This document shows positions 60,021 through 64,000 of a stretch of 64,000 bases of DNA, one piece after another. Both the position numbers and the translations under genes were made by a program. The stretch lies in IMG/VR virus record IMGVR_UViG_3300033153_016044, positions 1-64,000 of that record; one strand, 5' to 3'. The notes below the pieces were generated by a model. It was given only the letters and a program-made list of their open reading frames with translations, was not told the origin of the DNA and did no database searches. The stretch's first letter is position 1; each line of letters begins with the position of its first letter. The stretch is from a virus.

Positions 60021-60547
60021 TATCTATTAACTACCTTCCACCAAGTTATGGCATAGAGAAGAGGAGCTTTACCGAAGCCAGTGCGCTTAGGCTCTCTAAA
60101 TAGTTCTACGTTAACCTCATCTATAGTCGCACCAACAGATTGTCTTAGGTGGTCTATCGAAGAGTAAACTGTCTTTGTTCTCACAAAGTTTGCCCCCTTT
60201 CTTCCTGGTGCAAAAGTCTCCTGTGTATTTCGTGTGCTCTCATTAAATGGCTCTTCTGTCCACCTAATGTTTGCCACGTATACTGTTTGATTATTCTCTA
60301 CTAAGAATCCTTGACCCTTACATGTCTCGCAAATCTTACCGTTTGTTCCAATGTATCTCTGGTAGGTTGAATTATATTTGCAGTTTACATCTGGGCATGC
60401 ACTTTTACTAGCAGGAAGATGAATAGTTATATCTCTTCCTAGTCCAACCAGCACTGTATCCATAGAGTTTTGAAATGCTGGTTTGAAGTCAATTAGATTG
60501 CCAGATGGCAAAGTAGGAAATGATTGAGAGTTTGGTATTATAGCCAT
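60020..60547 (-). CDS. Neck-region protein with DnaJ-like zinc finger
   Basis: A 175-residue protein. In the centre CPDVNCKY and CETCKGQGFLV give a Cys4 zinc site with the CxxCxGxG pattern seen in DnaJ-type ribbons. The flanking parts are beta-rich (DTVLVGLGRDITIHLPAS, QTVYVANIRWTEEPF). Similar zinc-bearing proteins occur among phage head-tail connectors. The end (LLYAITWWKVVNR) overlaps the next gene. A structural zinc role is more likely than catalysis. Confidence 0.6.
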   Translation of the reverse strand: MAIIPNSQSFPTLPSGNLIDFKPAFQNSMDTVLVGLGRDITIHLPASKSACPDVNCKYNSTYQRYIGTNGKICETCKGQGFLVENNQTVYVANIRWTEEPFNESTRNTQETFAPGRKGANFVRTKTVYSSIDHLRQSVGATIDEVNVELFREPKRTGFGKAPLLYAITWWKVVNR

Positions 60548-60552
60548 AAGGA

Positions 60553-60933
60553 TTACCAGATATCATATCCACAAGTTCTTTTAAGTTTTTCTATTATCAT
60601 TTCTTTTTTGTATGTCGCGCAGGGGCCGTATTCGCTATCAAAGAATTTACTTCTAGCGTCTCCCTTTCCTCTATTATCAAGCGCCTGTTCTCCATCCACA
60701 ACTCTAATGCCGATTTGGTCACTATTTAAATCATAGCTAAAGTCTCTCTGAGATAGTAAGCACTCAGACTGCATTAGAACTAAGTCTTCTAGTGTACCGT
60801 CCTGTGGTGTAATACATCCGGACGCATCAACAACAATTTCATCATTTGTATTAAATAGACACAACTCTCTATTAACTCTTCTTGCGGCCTTCCTTAAGAT
60901 GGCGAGTAGTTGTGCATCACTAAGTCTTGGCAT
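60553..60933 (-). CDS. Head-tail connector-like protein (gp6-like)
   Basis: A 126-residue mainly helical protein. The start MPRLSDAQLLAILRKAARRVN and the end KKEMIIEKLKRTCGYDIW are helices, separated by an acidic middle with VLMQSECLLSQRDFSYDL. This layout resembles small HK97 gp6-type connectors, and gene order agrees. No motif is diagnostic. Confidence 0.55.
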   Translation of the reverse strand: MPRLSDAQLLAILRKAARRVNRELCLFNTNDEIVVDASGCITPQDGTLEDLVLMQSECLLSQRDFSYDLNSDQIGIRVVDGEQALDNRGKGDARSKFFDSEYGPCATYKKEMIIEKLKRTCGYDIW

Positions 60934-60974
60934 CTTGCATCTCCTTTTCTAAATCTTTCGGTAAATTCAGCCAT
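60894..60974 (-). CDS. Possible 26-residue peptide overlapping the connector gene
   Basis: ATG 60974 is preceded by GAGGA at 5 nt, a better ribosome site than most here. The frame MAEFTERFRKGDARCQ... runs 40 nt into the start of the connector gene in another frame before TAA 60894. It may be a leader whose translation opens the connector start, or chance. Confidence 0.25.
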   Translation of the reverse strand: MAEFTERFRKGDARCQDLVMHNYSPS

Positions 60975-61000
60975 TACTATCCTCTATTCATTTTGTTATT

Positions 61001-63268
61001 TTAAGTTATAGTATTACCATCTGTAAATCCAACTCCCTCAATACTCATTGCAATCATGGTTAATTGACTACCTATAGACGTAGGCGTCATTTCCATAAAA
61101 ATAAAATCTCCTGCATAATAATCAGAAATATCAACTCCTGTAAATTCTGCGACTACAACATTAGACTTATTAGTAGATGGATTTGGCGTTACAATAGGAC
61201 TACTCGGTGGATTAATAGGTGTAAGGGAATCTGTTAGGGCAGCAACACTTATATCTCTTCCTATTGGAACCTTTCCTCCTGCCGGGTCTGCAATAAGATT
61301 TTCAACTGTCTCTGCCGGAACATAAAGCATTTCGATAGTGCTTGTACCACCACTAGAGTGAAAGCCATAATACAACTTTATAGTAACAGGATGGGCCGTA
61401 CATGTTCCTTGTGGTATAATCAGAAAAGACTCAACCGTATCTCCTGTATTATCTAACTTCCCCTTTTCAAGCTTCTGGTTCCACCCTGTCCCTCCTGCTC
61501 CTAAATCAATATCACTATTAGTTAAATTAGTGCCTTGCCACTTTACCTGAGATACATCAACATTTTTCGTCCACATAGCAAGACCTTTAGCTAAACGATT
61601 ACCTCGATTATTAATCGTTGTATGAGAAGGTATCAGCTTCATCCTTTCAAGTACAGGTGCTGTAGTTATGGTAGTGGCAATTCTTACACGCATCCAGTGA
61701 CCTAAAGTTCCGTTAATAGTCGTCTCAGGCCAAGTAGTACTCCCATCAATTCCTACAAATATTGATTCATCGCTACTTGCTCTAATAAATACATTATTAG
61801 CATATCTATACCCTTCTTCATTACTTACCGCCATTACATTAATTTCTGTCCAAGTATTTGCTGCTGTTTGAATTTCCCAAATATAAGTTCCACCAACACC
61901 TGCAATAGTTTGGTCTAACTCAACTCCCCAGGATTTAAGTTTATTCCCCGTATTATCTGTCCGGTTAGTACACCAAAGAATGCTGTGCCCCGCCGTTAAG
62001 CCTTGAAAAGAAAAAGTAGAACCCGACTTGCTTTCTGCTTCTACTGATTCATCAACAAACGTACTTCCATTATTACTTGGACTTGCTGTATTATCAGTTG
62101 TTAACACGGTATTATTTTTAGAATAGCTAATTCCCTCTCCAGCACTCCATCCACTTCCAAACTCTGGATGACCGATGGCCATCTTTGCTCCCCACAATTG
62201 CCAAGTAGCATTTTCTGTGTCATCAGACTTAGTAAAAAATGTCCATGCGTGGTCAGCATCAAACCATGTATCAGGAATACTAAACTTTGGCTCCATATGG
62301 AGAGATAGACGAACAGTACCCGTAGCTCCTGTTAATCCTGAATCAATAAGAATATTAAAGGTAGATGCTTCAAATAAACCCCCCGTTACTCGCACGTCCG
62401 CAGAATTATCTGAAATGCGAAGGGCATTTGTCATATTAAATAGGTTAACACCAATACCAATAAATATAGCGTCCAACACTTGTACGCCAGTTGTTATTGT
62501 TGGGGCTCCCATATTAGGATGAATGATTTGTCCTCTTGCTCCACCACTAAGCCTAATACCTACTGCCACTGCTCCAGCAGTTCCGGGTACATGGCACGAA
62601 TCAAGTGCTAGAACACCCGCAGTAGCCTCAATGATAGCATCACAATCTCCGGTCCCGTATCGAACTTCACTTGCGATAAGTTTGCCCGCGCCACTAAGCC
62701 GCAAACCAACACCATTCGCACCAGCGCCATTCAATGTTATATTTAATATCGTAGCAACCCCGGCAGCAGCAGTCACGGATACCGCTGGCACTGCATCAGT
62801 TGTCATCGTAACTGTGAATCCGTCTAACTTTCCTCCTGCGGCTACTGTCACCCTAGTTCCAGTAACTGCCGCACCGCTAATAGTGGTAACCGTCCAGCCA
62901 CCCTCAGACTGCAATACGACATCAGTAGGAACACTTAAGCCGCTCTCAGCGTATGTGCCTGGTCTCACGATTACAGCATCACCAGGCGCAGCAGCAGCAA
63001 GCGCGGCGGCAATCGTCAAATACGGAAGGTCAAGCCGATTAGGTAATGCTGTTCCATTATCTCCAGCCTTGTCTACCCAATTGATATTCGTAGTGGTTAA
63101 AACTGCAGTGGCTATTACTCCCGTTAAAGAAGCTTGGTCCACAAACGTTGGATTATTTTGGTCACTCCAAGCAAGCACTTGGCCTGGCCCTCCAACAACT
63201 ACAGTAGTACTATCACCATCTGTGAATGCCATTAGTCCACTAGTTGCGCTTTCTCCTTGCCATGTCAT
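61001..63268 (-). CDS. Beta-helix fibre or decoration protein
   Basis: A 755-residue protein from ATG 63268, chosen because it overlaps the preceding TAA as TAATG. The N-terminal 300 residues have DLPYLTIAAALAAAAPGDAV, VIVRPGTYAESGLSVPTDVV and Gly/Ala/Val-rich strand repeats, a pectate-lyase-like right-handed beta-helix pattern. The rest is beta-rich with Ser/Thr/Asn. No catalytic residues for a lyase are evident. Its position ahead of connector genes, not after the tape measure, favours a head fibre or decoration protein, although a tail fibre is possible. Confidence 0.6.
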   Translation of the reverse strand: MTWQGESATSGLMAFTDGDSTTVVVGGPGQVLAWSDQNNPTFVDQASLTGVIATAVLTTTNINWVDKAGDNGTALPNRLDLPYLTIAAALAAAAPGDAVIVRPGTYAESGLSVPTDVVLQSEGGWTVTTISGAAVTGTRVTVAAGGKLDGFTVTMTTDAVPAVSVTAAAGVATILNITLNGAGANGVGLRLSGAGKLIASEVRYGTGDCDAIIEATAGVLALDSCHVPGTAGAVAVGIRLSGGARGQIIHPNMGAPTITTGVQVLDAIFIGIGVNLFNMTNALRISDNSADVRVTGGLFEASTFNILIDSGLTGATGTVRLSLHMEPKFSIPDTWFDADHAWTFFTKSDDTENATWQLWGAKMAIGHPEFGSGWSAGEGISYSKNNTVLTTDNTASPSNNGSTFVDESVEAESKSGSTFSFQGLTAGHSILWCTNRTDNTGNKLKSWGVELDQTIAGVGGTYIWEIQTAANTWTEINVMAVSNEEGYRYANNVFIRASSDESIFVGIDGSTTWPETTINGTLGHWMRVRIATTITTAPVLERMKLIPSHTTINNRGNRLAKGLAMWTKNVDVSQVKWQGTNLTNSDIDLGAGGTGWNQKLEKGKLDNTGDTVESFLIIPQGTCTAHPVTIKLYYGFHSSGGTSTIEMLYVPAETVENLIADPAGGKVPIGRDISVAALTDSLTPINPPSSPIVTPNPSTNKSNVVVAEFTGVDISDYYAGDFIFMEMTPTSIGSQLTMIAMSIEGVGFTDGNTIT

Positions 63269-63969
63269 TAGATTATATTCCACTCCGTTCCGTTCCACAG
63301 AAGACAGTATGCCTGATAATTCTGTGCTAACAGAACCGTAGATACTCCATCTATAGTAACTCCACTACTGGGGGCTATAGTTATATTATTAGTATTTGCA
63401 CTACCGTCTCCATCTTTGATTATTAATTCTTGTCCGAAGAGTGGAACGCTAGGTAGATTTACGGTTGTAGGACCACCTGTCTTTACTATTACTCTATTAT
63501 TATCTGAATCTAGATTTATTATAGTTCCAGATGTAAAAATTTCTATCTCATTTGAAGGCTTCTTCCACTGTAGAAAATTTCCACTTGAGATACCGAGGAA
63601 CTGCCCAGGTATTCCAATTGGAAATCTTAACCACGATGGCCCTGCTCCAGACGCAACAATTATATCTCCAACTACAGGAGATGCCACCACTGTATCAAGG
63701 TGAACAGAAGATAGTAGATTATGTGGACCAATTCCACTAGCGCCTGCACCAGATGCAGACGGAGCCCACTGACTTCCATCAAACGTCAGTACATCACCAA
63801 ACACAGGGATGGCAGTAGAAACTGACTGCCCCTGTAGTCCAATGACTAGTAAATTATCTATAGGACCAGTAACATCTCCGTTAGGAAATTCCCAATCTGT
63901 TCTTGCAATACCTCCGCCAATATTGATGGTCCAAAAAGCACCACTTGGAGCGTACCCTGCCCAGGACAT
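63268..63969 (-). CDS. Fibre-like structural protein
   Basis: A 233-residue low-complexity Gly/Ser/Thr/Val-rich protein. GPHNLLSSVHLDTVVASPVV followed by GDIIVASG is a motif that I recall from phage fibre and decoration proteins. The C-terminal part NNITIAPSSGVTIDGVSTVLL followed by YCLLWNGTEW is a beta-rich tail seen in similar proteins. Start ATG 63969 has AGAGGAGG about 5 nt upstream. It is probably a virion fibre or part of the same structure as the next gene. Confidence 0.55.
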   Translation of the reverse strand: MSWAGYAPSGAFWTINIGGGIARTDWEFPNGDVTGPIDNLLVIGLQGQSVSTAIPVFGDVLTFDGSQWAPSASGAGASGIGPHNLLSSVHLDTVVASPVVGDIIVASGAGPSWLRFPIGIPGQFLGISSGNFLQWKKPSNEIEIFTSGTIINLDSDNNRVIVKTGGPTTVNLPSVPLFGQELIIKDGDGSANTNNITIAPSSGVTIDGVSTVLLAQNYQAYCLLWNGTEWNII

Positions 63970-63992
63970 ATGTCCTCCTCTTAGCTAAAATA

Positions 63993-63998
63993 GATTAT
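63993..63998 (-). promoter_or_regulatory. Possible -10 box at the window edge
   Basis: TATAAT on the minus strand about 25 bases upstream of the 63969 ATG. The expected -35 region lies outside the window, so it cannot be checked. The box could also be a chance match in AT-rich DNA. Confidence 0.3.
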
Positions 63999-64000
63999 AG

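Noticed and set aside
62523-63341. A 272-codon plus-strand frame opposite the beta-helix gene.
   Set aside because: Pro/Ser/Thr/Ala/Val-rich shadow of the Gly/Thr/Val-rich minus-strand gene, with no domain or ribosome site.
1-64000. DNA-glucosylation or base-hypermodification as the purpose of the sugar genes.
   Set aside because: No dCMP or dUMP hydroxymethylase and no known DNA glucosyltransferase family is in this window. It is not excluded for the whole genome, but protein glycosylation is simpler.
1-64000. CRISPR arrays, integrase/attachment sites and insertion sequences.
   Set aside because: No regular direct-repeat/spacer pattern, recombinase gene, or transposase with terminal repeats was found.

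Overview
The window is a 64 kb piece of a tailed-phage (Caudoviricetes) genome. Every gene I can support lies on the minus strand, so transcription runs from position 64000 towards 1. The evidence for a phage is a 3,316-residue tape measure protein, a tail-tube protein, connector-like proteins, a full phage-style replication and nucleotide set, and tight gene packing with many ATGA or TAATG stop/start overlaps. No sheath or contractile baseplate is seen, which favours a siphovirus with a very long tail. DNA is AT-rich. No rRNA, tRNA, integrase, terminase, portal, capsid or lysis gene was found, so the head and lysis genes must lie outside the window. The host cannot be named from this sequence. 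|| Layout, in order of transcription. (1) 63969-54144: two fibre-like or beta-helix proteins, four small connector or neck-type proteins, a free-standing HNH endonuclease, the tail-tube protein (apparently starting at ATT), a terminator, three small tail genes and a second terminator. (2) 54066-34115: tape measure protein, a large sialidase-like/discoidin-like protein ending in about 21 copies of a short HGY repeat, then tail-tip or hub proteins. (3) 34072-20745: replication and nucleotide metabolism. It encodes RecA, MazG-like protein, DnaB helicase, primase, 5'-nucleotidase, a dNTP diphosphohydrolase-like protein, ThyX, a Cas4/RecB-type nuclease, dUTPase, thymidine kinase, and a replicative DNA polymerase III alpha split into two genes 1.7 kb apart. 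(4) 20691-19381: an unknown protein, SSB and a short sigma-like factor. (5) 19384-1: a sugar island with ten glycosyltransferases, four nucleotide-sugar enzymes, a sugar C-methyltransferase, further methyltransferases and three envelope-directed proteins (a membrane serine protease, a VWA protein, a zincin lipoprotein). || Control. Near-identical promoter-like elements sit in front of the recA operon (33799-33832) and the helicase operon (31568-31601). A related element with TTGACA and TATAAT boxes lies at 20709-20736, in front of the ssb/sigma/sugar operon. Two hairpin-plus-T-run terminators bracket the small tail genes between tube and tape measure, and a perfect 14-bp hairpin separates ssb from the sigma-like gene. 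|| How it fits together. The replication module is nearly self-sufficient and keeps strict control of dUTP/dTTP. The sugar island has many soluble glycosyltransferases but no flippase, polymerase or lipid-linked initiating transferase in the window. A cytoplasmic acceptor, most simply the virion proteins, is therefore the leading inference. The observations most worth checking are the split polymerase, the glycan island, the HGY-repeat protein, the ATT start of the tail-tube gene, the EF-hand loop in the serine protease and a GIY-YIG nuclease remnant wedged between two glycosyltransferase genes.
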